Source: Candidatus Zhuqueibacterota bacterium (lineage in GTDB: Bacteria > Zhuqueibacterota > Zhuqueibacteria > Thermofontimicrobiales > Thiofontviventaceae). Taken from it: a stretch of DNA of 44,746 bases. The notes beneath the pieces were generated by a model. That model was not told the origin of the DNA and did not search any database. It saw only the letters and a list, made by a program, of their open reading frames with translations. Of the stretch, positions 7,649 through 17,560 are shown piece by piece. Every line of letters starts with the position of its first letter. Positions within the stretch are counted from its first letter, which is position 1. The stretch lies in assembly GCA_016931935.1 (NCBI GenBank), contig JAFGDW010000258.1, positions 1 through 44,746 on the forward strand, written 5' to 3'. A program made the position numbers and the translations under genes.

Positions 7649-9100
7649 ATGCTCATATTAGCCATCGATCAGGGAACAACCGGTACCACTACTCTGCTTA
7701 TTAATCACGAAGGCGAAATTGTTGCCCGCTCGTATCGTGAATTTCCGCAAATCTATCCCAAGCCCGGCTGGGTCGAACACAATCCGACGGAAATCTGGCA
7801 AACGGTTTTGCTCACTGTGCGCGATGTCTGCAAACAAACGGATGAAGCAATTGCTGCGGTTGGCATTACCAATCAGCGGGAAACGACAGTGGTGTGGGAC
7901 CGGGAAACCGGGGAGCCGGTACATAATGCCATTGTCTGGCAATGCCGCCGCACCGCTGATAAATGCAACGCCCTGCGTGAACACGCGCCGGAAATTCACG
8001 CCAAAACCGGCCTGCCGCTGGATGCCTATTTCAGCGCCACCAAAATTCGCTGGATTCTCGACAACATCGAATTCCGCGATCCGGCCGAACTGTGTTTCGG
8101 CACGATTGATTCCTGGATTATCTGGAAACTGACGAGCGGCAAGGTGCACGCGACTGATTACACAAATGCCTCGCGAACGCTGCTGTTTGACATCACCAAA
8201 AAACAGTGGGATCCCGAATTCTGCTCGCTGTTCGATGTTCCATCCGTGATGCTGCCGCCAGTGAAACCATCCGCATCCCGATTTGGATTTGTGACCGGCA
8301 TTCCCCAGTTGCAGGGTGTTCCGATTGCCGGCGTGGCCGGTGACCAACAGGCGGCGCTGTTCGGTCAGGCCTGTTTCAAACGCGGGCAGGTGAAGAATAC
8401 CTACGGCACCGGTTGTTTTACTGTGATGAATACCGGCGACACCCCGATTTTTTCATCCAACGGGCTGATTACCACCATTGCCGTAAACGGGGATGGCCAG
8501 CCGTGTTACGCGTTGGAGGGGTCAATTTTTATTGCCGGAGCGGCAATTCAATGGCTGCGTGATGAAATGAAATTCATCGAAAATGCTGCGGAAAGCGAAG
8601 CGATCGCCAAATCGATAAACAGCACAGATGGCGTTTATCTGGTGCCGGCATTTGTCGGCCTCGGCGCTCCCCATTGGGATATGGATGCCCGCGGCGCCAT
8701 TGTCGGCCTGACACGCGGCAGCAACCGCAAGCACATCATCCGCGCGGCGCTGGAATCGATTGCCTACCAGACAAACGATGTGGTAAAATTAATGGAAAGT
8801 GACAGCGGTATTCCGATTGATCGCGTCGCTGTGGATGGCGGTGCATCAGCCAATAATTTTCTGATGCAGTTTCAGGCGGATATTCTGATCAAGATGGTCG
8901 AGCGTGCGGAAATTATTGAATCAACCGCGCTGGGCGCGGCGTTTCTGGCGGGACTTAATGTCGGTTTTTGGGAAAGCAGCGAAAAACTGGCAGCAATTCG
9001 CCGGATTGATAAACGATTCTTCCACACGATGAATCCGGCAAGACGAAAGGCGTTGATTGATGGCTGGGATAAAGCGCTGCGGCAGACGATGGTACATTAG
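7649..9100 (+). CDS. glpK: Glycerol kinase
   Basis: A 483-residue FGGY-family kinase that phosphorylates glycerol to glycerol 3-phosphate with ATP in the cytosol. Seen in the sequence are the N-terminal phosphate-binding DQGTTGT (7-13), GWVEHNP (40-46), the glycerol-contacting Arg77-Glu78 in NQRETT, AIVWQCRRT, the AGVAGDQQAALFGQ segment with the catalytic Asp, NTYGTGCF, and the C-terminal DGGASANNFLMQFQADIL. The length is close to the usual 495-500. No glpF or glpD lies nearby, so the gene stands alone under its own promoter. It converges with the AbgT gene, with only 19 bases between the stops. Confidence 0.95.
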   Translation: MLILAIDQGTTGTTTLLINHEGEIVARSYREFPQIYPKPGWVEHNPTEIWQTVLLTVRDVCKQTDEAIAAVGITNQRETTVVWDRETGEPVHNAIVWQCRRTADKCNALREHAPEIHAKTGLPLDAYFSATKIRWILDNIEFRDPAELCFGTIDSWIIWKLTSGKVHATDYTNASRTLLFDITKKQWDPEFCSLFDVPSVMLPPVKPSASRFGFVTGIPQLQGVPIAGVAGDQQAALFGQACFKRGQVKNTYGTGCFTVMNTGDTPIFSSNGLITTIAVNGDGQPCYALEGSIFIAGAAIQWLRDEMKFIENAAESEAIAKSINSTDGVYLVPAFVGLGAPHWDMDARGAIVGLTRGSNRKHIIRAALESIAYQTNDVVKLMESDSGIPIDRVAVDGGASANNFLMQFQADILIKMVERAEIIESTALGAAFLAGLNVGFWESSEKLAAIRRIDKRFFHTMNPARRKALIDGWDKALRQTMVH

Positions 9101-9119
9101 TGCATCGCTCGGGTATCTA

Positions 9120-10649
9120 TTAATTCAAAAACAATCCCGCATTCGGCCCAACCGGCAGCCCAAAGAAAATCCAGATTGTTAGCAAAATCGACCAGACGAT
9201 CATGAACACAATCGTATATGGCAGCATAGTGGCGATCACCGTGCCGATACCGGCTTTCTCATCGTACTTCTCCACAAACGCGATGATCAGCGCAAAATAC
9301 GACATCATCGGGGAGATGATGTTGGTGGTGCTGTCGCCGATGCGATAAGCCGCCTGGATGAGTTCCGGCGTGTAGCCGAGCAGCATAAACATCGGGATGA
9401 ACACCGGTGCCATAATTGCCCATTTGGCCGAGGCGCTGCCCATGAACATGTTGATAAATCCGGACAACACGATAAATGCCAGCATCATGGGAATCGCACC
9501 CAGTCCCAATGCCTTGAGAAACGTCGCGCCTTCCACAGCGAAAATCAGGCCCAGATTCGACCATTTGAAATAGGAAACAAACTGAGCCGCAAAGAATGCC
9601 AGCACCAGATAGATCGACAGGGTTTTCATGGCATCGATCATTCCTTTAATCACGTCCTTGTCGTTTTTGTATGTCCGGGCGCCGATGCCATAGGCAATAC
9701 TCATTAATGCCGCGCCGAGAAAAATAAATGCGATAATGCCATCCATAAACGGCGAGCGCAGCAGACCGCCGGTATCGGGATTTCGCAGGTATCCACCGGC
9801 AGGAATGGTGCCGGCGAGAATCAATATCGTAAATAGCGCCGCAACGACCAACGCGTACATTAATCCACGCGTTTCATCCTTATCCAAACGTTCCAGTTTG
9901 GCCGCTTTAACCGATCCTTCATATTCTCCAAGCCGGGGAATGACAATTTTTTCAGTCACCCATGTTCCGGCAATGGCAATAAAAAATGTCGACGCCACCA
10001 TAAAATAGAAATTGGCCGTGGCATTGACGTGATAGGTTGGATCGATAATCCGCGCTGCTTCTTCGGACAGCCCGGCCAGCAACGGATCGATGGTGCCCAG
10101 CAGCAAATTGGCGCTGTAGCCGCCGGACACGCCGGCAAACGCCGCTGCCAGGCCGGCAATCGGATGCCGGCCCACAGCCAGAAAAATCATCGCTGCTAGC
10201 GGCACTAACAACACATACCCGATTTCCGATGCCGTATTGGAAAGCACTCCTGCAAATACTATCACAAAGGTCAGCAGCCGTCTCGGCGCCGACAACACCA
10301 GCAAGCGTAACGATGTGCCGATCAATCCGCTGCTTTCCGCCAGTCCGATACCGAGCATCGCTACCATCACAATGCCCAGCGGCGCAAATCCGGTATAATT
10401 CGTCACCATTTCGGTAATGATTCGATGCAAGCCCGGAACCGAAAGCAGATTGACAGCACGAATAGTTTCTCCGGTGGCCGGATGTGTGACCATCAAATTT
10501 AGTTTATCCGCGATCCATGAAACCACCAACACCAGCAACGCGAAAATGCCAAACAGCGTCGCCGGGTGCGGTAATGCATTACCTATGCGTTCCACGATTG
10601 ACAGGAATTTGGGGAAGATATTTTTCGGACGGTTGAGTTTGAATTTCAT
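9120..10649 (-). CDS. AbgT-family transporter
   Basis: A 509-residue inner-membrane protein of the AbgT family (the E. coli AbgT p-aminobenzoyl-glutamate importer and the MtrF-type sulfonamide exporters). Family signs are the opening ([20 protein letters not shown]), the reentrant segment [38 protein letters not shown], the conserved [15 protein letters not shown] motif and [20 protein letters not shown] near the C-terminus. There are about ten or more hydrophobic helices and the length is typical. Whether it imports folate breakdown products or exports antimetabolites cannot be told. The gene lies downstream of the OPT gene on the same strand but is separated from it by a MITE-like element. 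Confidence 0.92.
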   Translation of the reverse strand: MKFKLNRPKNIFPKFLSIVERIGNALPHPATLFGIFALLVLVVSWIADKLNLMVTHPATGETIRAVNLLSVPGLHRIITEMVTNYTGFAPLGIVMVAMLGIGLAESSGLIGTSLRLLVLSAPRRLLTFVIVFAGVLSNTASEIGYVLLVPLAAMIFLAVGRHPIAGLAAAFAGVSGGYSANLLLGTIDPLLAGLSEEAARIIDPTYHVNATANFYFMVASTFFIAIAGTWVTEKIVIPRLGEYEGSVKAAKLERLDKDETRGLMYALVVAALFTILILAGTIPAGGYLRNPDTGGLLRSPFMDGIIAFIFLGAALMSIAYGIGARTYKNDKDVIKGMIDAMKTLSIYLVLAFFAAQFVSYFKWSNLGLIFAVEGATFLKALGLGAIPMMLAFIVLSGFINMFMGSASAKWAIMAPVFIPMFMLLGYTPELIQAAYRIGDSTTNIISPMMSYFALIIAFVEKYDEKAGIGTVIATMLPYTIVFMIVWSILLTIWIFFGLPVGPNAGLFLN

Positions 10650-10685
10650 ACGATTACCTGTTTTATCACTCTCTTATATTAAAAG

Positions 10686-10799
10686 CATCGTTTCCAGCAT
10701 CTCGCTGGAAACGATTGATTTGCGGCTCTGCTGCGATAAAATATCATCACAAGGAAGAGCCTTGTGATTTGCCTTTCCAGTTAGAGATTGGAAACGATG
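10686..10799. repeat. MITE-like 114-bp element with 11-bp terminal inverted repeats
   Basis: The ends CATCGTTTCCA (10686-10696) and TGGAAACGATG (10789-10799) are perfect inverted repeats. Inside are three hairpins: ATCGTTTCCAG/CTGGAAACGAT (10687-10715, 7-base loop), ATCACAAGG/CCTTGTGAT (10746-10768, 5-base loop) and TTTCCAG/TTGGAAA (774-794 in the same kilobase). Read on the minus strand, the 10687-10715 hairpin is followed by GCTTTTAAT, so it may also terminate the OPT transcript. No coding capacity. Confidence 0.6.
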
Positions 10800-10810
10800 T
10801 AAAGTTGGTA

Positions 10811-10866
10811 ATCAGTGATCAGTGACAAAAAATTTTTTTTACCAATCACCGATCACTTGATCACCA
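10811..10866. repeat. Short intergenic TGATCA-type direct repeats
   Basis: ATCAGTGATCAGTGA (10811-10825) and, after a T-run, ATCACCGATCACTTGATCACC form a low-complexity tract beside the OPT stop. The reverse complement of the same words occurs at 27224-27254 between the two RND genes. Confidence 0.45.
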
Positions 10867-10878
10867 ATGACCAGCTTC

Positions 10879-12822
10879 TCATGCTTTTCGTGACCTGGCA
10901 GCTATCCGATACAAGTACCACCCCAACGTGCCGAACGCGATCAATGAAACCAGGTCGCCTAGTAATACAGATGGGTAACTAATTTCAAAATACTTCGGTG
11001 TTTTGGAAATTACCACAGCAATCACCGCGATCACCACGCCCATCAAGCCTTCACCGGCGATCAAACCGGACCCCAATAAAATTCCCTGATCCTTGCCTTT
11101 TTCTTCATTTTCCTGACCATATTTCTTTTCCACCAAATAGCGAATCACACCGCCAATGAACAGTGGCGTCATCGTGTCCAGTGGCAGGTACATACCTACG
11201 GCGAATGCCAGGGGCGGGACTTTGAACAACGCAATAATAACGGCAAATATCGCTCCCACGCCGACCAAATCCCAACGCAGATTACCACCGAGCACTCCAT
11301 CGAGCACAGTTTTCATTAACGTTGCCTGGGGAGCCGGTAGTGCATCAGAGCCAAAGCCATAGGCTTTGCCAAGATAGAACACCGCCAACGCCACAAAAAA
11401 CGCCGATCCCAGCACGCCGATCATTTCGCTCAATTGCTGCTTGCGAGGGGTAGCGCCAAGTAAATATCCACTTTTTAAATCCTGGGAAATATCACCTGAA
11501 ATCGATGCAGCAATGCAGACTACCGTACCGATGGTCAACGCCGTGACTTTTCCCGTTAAATCCGTCCAACCGATTAGTTTGAAAATCAGGCCGGTGCCCA
11601 ACAGCGTCACAATCGCCATACCGGATGTGGGATTGGATGACACGCCAATCAGCCCGACAATCCGCGATGACACCGTCACAAAAATGAATGCGAAAACAGC
11701 GATTGCAACTGCACTTATTAAACGCATTATCAATGAGGTATGACTTCCAATAATGCCAGGCACCAGCGTGAGCAATATTATAACAAGACTGACACCCAAT
11801 AGCACGAACTTTAAATGCAAGTCCTGTTCTGTGCGTAACTTCCCTTTGTCGAGTGTAACCGCACTGGCACGAATTTCCTTTACACCAATTTTGAGTGACT
11901 CGATCATGGTAGGAATCGACTTTGCGACCGTAATAATACCGGCAGCCGCTACCGCACCCGCACCGATAATGCGAATATATGCATCCCAAATTCGTCCGGG
12001 TGATAATTCGCCGATCAGCGTAATCGCCGGATCGAGTCCTTTTCCCTGGAGATAGGCCAAAGTATCAGCCATAATAGGCGTGCCACCGAATTTATAGGCA
12101 ATGAACGGAATAATCACAACCCAGGATAGCAGTCCCCCACCAACCATAATTGTTCCGATGCGCAATCCCAAAATATATCCGACACCAATCAACGCAGGCG
12201 TAGTGGAAAGTCCGACAACTGCTTTTTTGATGAATGGAATTTTAAAATTCACACCATCGGGCCACAGGTACAGCAAGGATGTCAGGCTTTTGTAAATCGC
12301 ACCGATACCCAGCCCGACGAATACATTTTTAGCCGTGGAGCCGCCTTCTGATGCAGCAATCAGCACTTCAGCACTGGCTGTTCCCTCGGGATATGGCAAT
12401 GTGTAATGTTCCTTAACGATTAGAAATCCCCGCAACGGAATCATAAACAGCACGCCGGTAATGCCCCCACAAATCGCCAGCAAGGTTATTTGCAACAGCG
12501 ATGGCTCATATCCCCAAATGAACAACGCCGGAATGGTAAAAATAATGCCGGAAGCCAACGACGAGCTTGCCGAGCCGGTGGTCTGGGAAATATTGCATTC
12601 TAGTATCGTGGATTTACCAAATACTGGTGAAAGCAAGCGTAACACCGCCACCGATACAACCGCCAGGGGAATTGCAGTACTGATTGTCAAGCCGACAAGC
12701 AGCCCGAGATAAGCATTAGCGCTTCCGAAAATGGCTCCGAGAACAACACCGAGCACAATTGTTTTGAGGTTGAAATCCTTCATTGAAACTTCAGCAGGAA
12801 CAAATGGCTTATGGTCGGCCAT
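10879..12822 (-). CDS. OPT-family oligopeptide transporter
   Basis: A 647-residue polytopic inner-membrane protein of the OPT superfamily, prokaryotic branch. These transporters take up peptides or metal-chelate compounds. Recognisable parts are the N-terminal GVVLGAIFGSANAYLGLLVG, the signature NISQTTGSASSSLASG, ALPYPEGTASAEVL-like LPYPEGTASAEVLIA, SISGDISQDLKSGYLLGATP, PLAFAVGMYLPLDTMTPLFIGG and GSGLIAGEGLMGV. The length matches the family. Start ATG 12822 is preceded by a GAGGACGTGAG stretch. Two peptide- or folate-type transporters (this and AbgT) sit in tandem, but whether they are co-transcribed is unclear because of the element between them. Confidence 0.93.
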   Translation of the reverse strand: MADHKPFVPAEVSMKDFNLKTIVLGVVLGAIFGSANAYLGLLVGLTISTAIPLAVVSVAVLRLLSPVFGKSTILECNISQTTGSASSSLASGIIFTIPALFIWGYEPSLLQITLLAICGGITGVLFMIPLRGFLIVKEHYTLPYPEGTASAEVLIAASEGGSTAKNVFVGLGIGAIYKSLTSLLYLWPDGVNFKIPFIKKAVVGLSTTPALIGVGYILGLRIGTIMVGGGLLSWVVIIPFIAYKFGGTPIMADTLAYLQGKGLDPAITLIGELSPGRIWDAYIRIIGAGAVAAAGIITVAKSIPTMIESLKIGVKEIRASAVTLDKGKLRTEQDLHLKFVLLGVSLVIILLTLVPGIIGSHTSLIMRLISAVAIAVFAFIFVTVSSRIVGLIGVSSNPTSGMAIVTLLGTGLIFKLIGWTDLTGKVTALTIGTVVCIAASISGDISQDLKSGYLLGATPRKQQLSEMIGVLGSAFFVALAVFYLGKAYGFGSDALPAPQATLMKTVLDGVLGGNLRWDLVGVGAIFAVIIALFKVPPLAFAVGMYLPLDTMTPLFIGGVIRYLVEKKYGQENEEKGKDQGILLGSGLIAGEGLMGVVIAVIAVVISKTPKYFEISYPSVLLGDLVSLIAFGTLGWYLYRIAARSRKA

Positions 12823-13290
12823 ATCTCACGTCCTCATATTAAGTTAACGGTTCAATTAAGTGTGTTAAATATACAAACATGAAACCGGAAATCAAAGAAT
12901 AAAATGGAAATTCGACACATGCATGAGGAATCGACTATCTCAATTTTCAAAATAGAATAAGCAATATCTATTCAAACGGGAGGGTAATGTAGATGCAATT
13001 CATGCCATGTACAGTTACCTTATATTTTTTTTTAATGTCGACAGACTGGGAATTTCATCTGCAAACCATCGAATATTGAGCGGATACAATAAATAGCTGT
13101 TAAATAATTCAAAATCAAATGATCTTTCTATCTAATTCTTTCAAGTCATAAAATATTAACTTCATGCAACATAAAACATTGTTGTTAAATAGTTTTTAGC
13201 TTGCTTATTGTTAAATATTTTGTTATATTTTAACGTTCTTTTCTTTTTAGCAAACAAGTGAGGGGCGCATCGCAAGTAAAGGGGATAAGT
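12823..13290. other. AT-rich intergenic region between divergent OPT and receptor operon
   Basis: About 470 bases with no convincing gene. The right part holds the candidate promoter of the receptor operon. The middle (13000-13200) is rich in A/T runs, and no terminator, riboswitch or RNA gene was recognised. Confidence 0.5.
13201..13229 (+). promoter_or_regulatory. Candidate promoter for the receptor-YfiR-kinase operon
   Basis: TTGCTT (13201-13206), a 17-base spacer and TATATT (13224-13229) lie about 60 bases before the likely GTG start at 13291. Spacing and -10 match the promoter candidates at 304-332 and 7591-7619. Confidence 0.45.
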
Positions 13291-15432
13291 GTGCCTTTTT
13301 TTGTGCAAAATCGACTGAGGATTGACTATAAGTATCCAATTTTCTCAATTCCATTGTTGATAATAAAAAATGATAATTCATCCCATCCACAGCATCACGC
13401 ATGGTTATCTGTATTGCTTGGTATAATTCTTTTATTATACTTTAGCTTATGCGGTACGTTCTCCATAGCACAGGAACCAACTTCCCGAAGCATAATTGAT
13501 TTGCCAATTGAAGAACTGGTGCGCACAGAAGTTACGCTGGCAGCCAAGCGACCGCAACCGTTGCTGGAAAGCACGGCAGCAATTGCAGTTCTTACAAACG
13601 ATGACATTCAACATACCGGTTATACATTACTGCCGGATATGCTGAGGATGGTTCCGGGCGTACAGGTAGGTCAATTCGATGCAAATAAATGGGCGATTAG
13701 TGCTCGTGGTTTTTCTCACATTATGGCCAACAAACTGCAAGTCCTTATCGATGACCTGAGCGTATACACACCATTATTTTCTGGCGTCTTTTGGGAATCG
13801 CAGGATGTGTTGTTTGAAGACACTCAACAAATCGAGGTTATTCGTGGGCCGGGTGCCTCACTCTGGGGCGCAAATGCTGTTAATGGAATTATCAATATTA
13901 TCACCAAGCCGGCAAGCGAAACACAGGGAACGCTATTCCAAATTGGTGGAGGGAAAGAAGAACAATTTTTTTGTAACGTCCGCTATGGGGGGACACTCTT
14001 TAACAATCTCGCATATCGTATTTACGGCAAATATCAAAAGCATGACGCCCTGGTAGACTCATCCGATCAACGTGCTTCAGATAAATGGGATATGACACGC
14101 ATTGGGATGCGTCTGGACTGGTCAGGTAAATCAAAAAACAAGATGACTGTCATTAGTGAAATTAATAATGGCACTGTTGGACAACTGTATCGAGGAATTG
14201 CATCTGAAAAAGCAATTAACACTGTTTATACGGATTATCCATCAAAAACCGGCGGCGCTCACATCCAATGGCGTTGGACGTACGCTCGTTCCCAAAAGGA
14301 TGAATTCAAGACCGAGGCGTCTATTCAGCATTCATTTCGGAATGGCTGGTTAAATAACTGGAAAGTAACGATCACTGATATTAATTTTCAGCATCGGGCG
14401 GAAGTAACAGCACAACTTAATCTAATATGGGGAATCGGTTATCGTTACATTGATGATCACATAACAGGTGAATATCCGCGACCGTTTATTCCATCGTCGT
14501 TGGGATATGCTCAGACAACATCGTTTATTCAATTAAATCATTATTTTATTAAGGATCATGTAAAATTAACACTCGGATCTGAATTTGAAAAAAATTACTT
14601 TTCCGGCTGGGAAATACAACCAAACCTGCGGATGTTAATTGTTCCAGGAAATAATGTATCCATTTGGGGTGCAATATCAAATGCCGCTCGAACACCATCC
14701 AGATCGGAACGAGATGCAACGTATTATTTGGCAAAGGCGCCGGAGAATGCAGATTACAACATTCCGAAAAACACACTTGTCGTGCTTAAAGGGAATCCCA
14801 ATTTCGATGCCGAGCATGTCACCGCCTATGAAGCCGGAATTCGCATGCTACCGCGCGAAAATGTGTCCGTGGATATTTCTGCATTTCGGAATGAATACCG
14901 TGACTTGCGTAATGTCGAGTTAGTGCTGGAAGATATTGAAATTCATCGTGATCCGTTTTATTTTCTGGCACCGGTTACAATTACAAACAATAAAAGTGGT
15001 CGCTCCATGGGAGTGGAAATTCTGACATCGTGGCAACCATTACCACAATGGCGGATGCAATGCTCATATTCATATCTGGATATTGCTCTCAATACGCCTC
15101 CAAATCATATGGATATTCAATCTGAATATGAAGATGAAAACGGAACGTACCCATACAACCAATATTATGTACGTTCTGAATTTGATATTCTAAAATCAGT
15201 ACAGATGGATGCGGGTCTGCGCTTCGTCGGTCAATTGCCAAGCCTGCATGTCAATCGTTATTTCGAGTTAGATGCTAATTTTTCATGGATGTTTAAGCCT
15301 GGTATGTCAATCGGGATTGCCGGTCAAAATCTGCTGCAATCGAATCATCAGGAATTCTATTCAGACGTCTCGGAAATTGTACCAACGTATAACCAACGCA
15401 GTTTTTACGGAGTATATACATGGCATTTTTAA
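13291..15432 (+). CDS. TonB-dependent receptor, first of three tandem paralogues
   Basis: An outer-membrane receptor of about 713 residues. An unusually long N-terminus leads to a signal-like hydrophobic stretch ending near FSIAQ. Then comes a short IIDLPIEELVRTEV linker, the plug (LLPDMLRMVPGVQVGQFDANKWAISARGF, QQIEVIRGPGASLWGANAVNG) and a 22-strand-type barrel ending in WHF. It has no carboxypeptidase-regulatory domain. GTG 13291 is preferred because AAGGGG lies 6 bases upstream; an in-frame GTG at 13258 has no such signal. Compared with its two neighbours the plug has DDLSVYTP where they have DGRS and EDTQQIEV where they have EDIDRIEV. It is the first gene of a six-gene operon, and its 3' end overlaps the next gene by 13 bases. 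The ligand is unknown. Confidence 0.88.
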   Translation: MPFFVQNRLRIDYKYPIFSIPLLIIKNDNSSHPQHHAWLSVLLGIILLLYFSLCGTFSIAQEPTSRSIIDLPIEELVRTEVTLAAKRPQPLLESTAAIAVLTNDDIQHTGYTLLPDMLRMVPGVQVGQFDANKWAISARGFSHIMANKLQVLIDDLSVYTPLFSGVFWESQDVLFEDTQQIEVIRGPGASLWGANAVNGIINIITKPASETQGTLFQIGGGKEEQFFCNVRYGGTLFNNLAYRIYGKYQKHDALVDSSDQRASDKWDMTRIGMRLDWSGKSKNKMTVISEINNGTVGQLYRGIASEKAINTVYTDYPSKTGGAHIQWRWTYARSQKDEFKTEASIQHSFRNGWLNNWKVTITDINFQHRAEVTAQLNLIWGIGYRYIDDHITGEYPRPFIPSSLGYAQTTSFIQLNHYFIKDHVKLTLGSEFEKNYFSGWEIQPNLRMLIVPGNNVSIWGAISNAARTPSRSERDATYYLAKAPENADYNIPKNTLVVLKGNPNFDAEHVTAYEAGIRMLPRENVSVDISAFRNEYRDLRNVELVLEDIEIHRDPFYFLAPVTITNNKSGRSMGVEILTSWQPLPQWRMQCSYSYLDIALNTPPNHMDIQSEYEDENGTYPYNQYYVRSEFDILKSVQMDAGLRFVGQLPSLHVNRYFELDANFSWMFKPGMSIGIAGQNLLQSNHQEFYSDVSEIVPTYNQRSFYGVYTWHF

Positions 15433-17486
15433 TACGGTTAACACTAAGCTTAATTTTAGCCGGTATATTTCCGATGACTGTGTTTGGCATTCAGGATGAT
15501 CCGGATTCAACCAATATCCTGGATCTACCGATTGAACGACTGCTAAATCTTGAAGTGGTTGTATCCACACCACTAAAAAAGAACATGAAATTGCACGAGG
15601 CAACGACAGCAATTTTTGTACTGACCGGGGATGAAATTCAACGCTCAGGTTACCGATCCATACCCGAAGCGCTTCGGCTGGTACCAGGCATTCAGGTTGC
15701 CCGAATTGATGCGAATAAATGGGCTGTTAGCAGTCGCGGCTTTAATGGAATTTTTACAAACAAACTGCTTGTTCTGATTGACGGTCGTAGCGTTTACACG
15801 CCACTTTTTTCCGGTGTATTCTGGGATTCGCAGGATATACTTATGGAGGATATCGATCGGATTGAAGTCATCCGCGGGCCAGGGGCATCCACATGGGGCG
15901 CCAATGCTGTTAACGGTGTCGTCAACGTAATCACCAAACATTCCCGGCAAACTCAAAATGGATTTCTTCATCTGGGTTTCGGATCGGAAGAACCAGGATT
16001 CGGTGAGCTTCGTTACGGTGATAAATTCGGAGAATATGGCACCTATCGTGTCTATTCCAAATTTAATCGCCGCAACAATCTGGTTCGACTGGATGGCACT
16101 CCCGGCGCTGATCGCTGGCATACGTTTCAAAACGGTTTCCGCGCTGACTGGAACATCTCCGATGCCGACTTTCTCAGTATGCAAGGTGATGTAGCGTTCG
16201 GAACGATCGGCCAGATGTACAGTGTTATTCAGCAAACTCCGACGCTGAATTTTATGGCATACGACGGGACTGCAACAACAGGCATCGGCAATGTAATCGG
16301 AAGGTGGGAGCACGATTTCTCAAATACAAACAACACCATACTCCAATGCTACATCGATCATTATCAACGAGACGATGTGACACTTTCCGGCAAAATAAAC
16401 ACCTATGATATCGATTTTTTGCACAACCTGACAATCGGGGAATATCACCAAATTATTTGGGGGACAGGCTATCGTTTCACTCAGGATGATCTGGACAATA
16501 CCAACGTTATGTGGTTTACCCCATCCGCAAAAACAACATCCATTTTAAGCATGTTTGTTCAGGATGAAATCAAGTTGTATTCGGACAGGTTCCACATGAC
16601 CCTGGGCTCCAAATTCGAACGAAATGATTATACCGGCTGGGAAATACAACCAAACATTCGCATGCATGTTCAATTATCGCGAAACCAGACTTTATGGGCA
16701 GCGGTATCCCGTGCAGTTCGCACCCGCTCCCGTGCTGAAGACGGACTGCATGCTTACACTGATGTCATCCAGTTGCCGTTGAACCATCGCTGGTGGCTCA
16801 GTATGAATGGCACCGAAAGTTTTAAATCCGAAGAATTGCTTTCACACGAAATCGGTTATCGTAACCAAATTTCCAGTCGTATTTTTATGGATGTAGCCCT
16901 ATTTTATAACAAGTACGACCATCTGCGCACGTATGAGCCGAATGCCTTCAAAGCCGGGCCGGTTGGAGATAATCTGAATTTTGAAATTCCTTTATTCTTT
17001 AGCAACAATATGTACGGCAACTCCCGCGGCGGTGAAATTGTCATTGATTTTTCCCTTACAAATTGGTGGCGTATTTATTCGGCTTATAGTTACCTGAGAA
17101 TTAAAATGTATCTGGATGAAGCCGCGCTGGCAAAAAATCCGCTTTATCCTTACATTAAAGCAACACCGATTGCTGATTTGGCGAAAGGCACGGAGGGAGA
17201 AAGTCCACGGCATCAGTTTGTTTTGCATCAAAGCCTTGAAATTTCGGACAATTTGCACATGGATGCTTTTCTGCGATATGTCGACACATTACTCAAACTG
17301 GATGTTCCAAGCTATATCAATGCTGATATTAGTTTCCATTGGCAGTACGCCAAAAATCTGGGATTTTCTGTTGTCGGTCAAAATCTGTTACATACACAGG
17401 TTATGGAATGGGACCCATCTTATGCTCAAATATCCGGCAGTTTGAATCAGCGAGGATTATACGGTTCTGTGCAATGGTCATTTTAA
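15420..17486 (+). CDS. TonB-dependent receptor, second tandem paralogue
   Basis: A 688-residue outer-membrane receptor. It has a signal peptide to about residue 23 (VFG/IQ), the ILDLPIERLLNLEV linker, then a plug with the family's most canonical sequence (IPEALRLVPGIQVARIDANK, GRSVYTPLFSGVFWDSQD, DRIEVIRGPGASTWGANAVN). The barrel ends in the beta-signal VQWSF. Its ATG lies inside the last codons of the first receptor (TACATGGCATTTTTAA), implying translational coupling. This N-terminal and plug type is known from receptors that sit beside DUF4154 and kinase genes. It may import or sense a ligand such as a vitamin, metal complex or oligomer; which one is unknown. Confidence 0.92.
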   Translation: MAFLIRLTLSLILAGIFPMTVFGIQDDPDSTNILDLPIERLLNLEVVVSTPLKKNMKLHEATTAIFVLTGDEIQRSGYRSIPEALRLVPGIQVARIDANKWAVSSRGFNGIFTNKLLVLIDGRSVYTPLFSGVFWDSQDILMEDIDRIEVIRGPGASTWGANAVNGVVNVITKHSRQTQNGFLHLGFGSEEPGFGELRYGDKFGEYGTYRVYSKFNRRNNLVRLDGTPGADRWHTFQNGFRADWNISDADFLSMQGDVAFGTIGQMYSVIQQTPTLNFMAYDGTATTGIGNVIGRWEHDFSNTNNTILQCYIDHYQRDDVTLSGKINTYDIDFLHNLTIGEYHQIIWGTGYRFTQDDLDNTNVMWFTPSAKTTSILSMFVQDEIKLYSDRFHMTLGSKFERNDYTGWEIQPNIRMHVQLSRNQTLWAAVSRAVRTRSRAEDGLHAYTDVIQLPLNHRWWLSMNGTESFKSEELLSHEIGYRNQISSRIFMDVALFYNKYDHLRTYEPNAFKAGPVGDNLNFEIPLFFSNNMYGNSRGGEIVIDFSLTNWWRIYSAYSYLRIKMYLDEAALAKNPLYPYIKATPIADLAKGTEGESPRHQFVLHQSLEISDNLHMDAFLRYVDTLLKLDVPSYINADISFHWQYAKNLGFSVVGQNLLHTQVMEWDPSYAQISGSLNQRGLYGSVQWSF

Positions 17487-17560
17487 ACAAGTTGTGAACC
17501 CAAATCGAACGCATGTTCAAAATTTCATTGGGATGGATATATTCAAAAAATGCCGACGCT

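Noticed and set aside
7658-8347. 229-residue open frame antisense to glpK
   Set aside because: Lies fully opposite a strongly supported gene, has no family resemblance and no ribosome-binding site; a composition shadow.
10686-10799. Complete insertion sequence
   Set aside because: The 114-bp unit has terminal inverted repeats but no transposase, so only a MITE-like label is justified.
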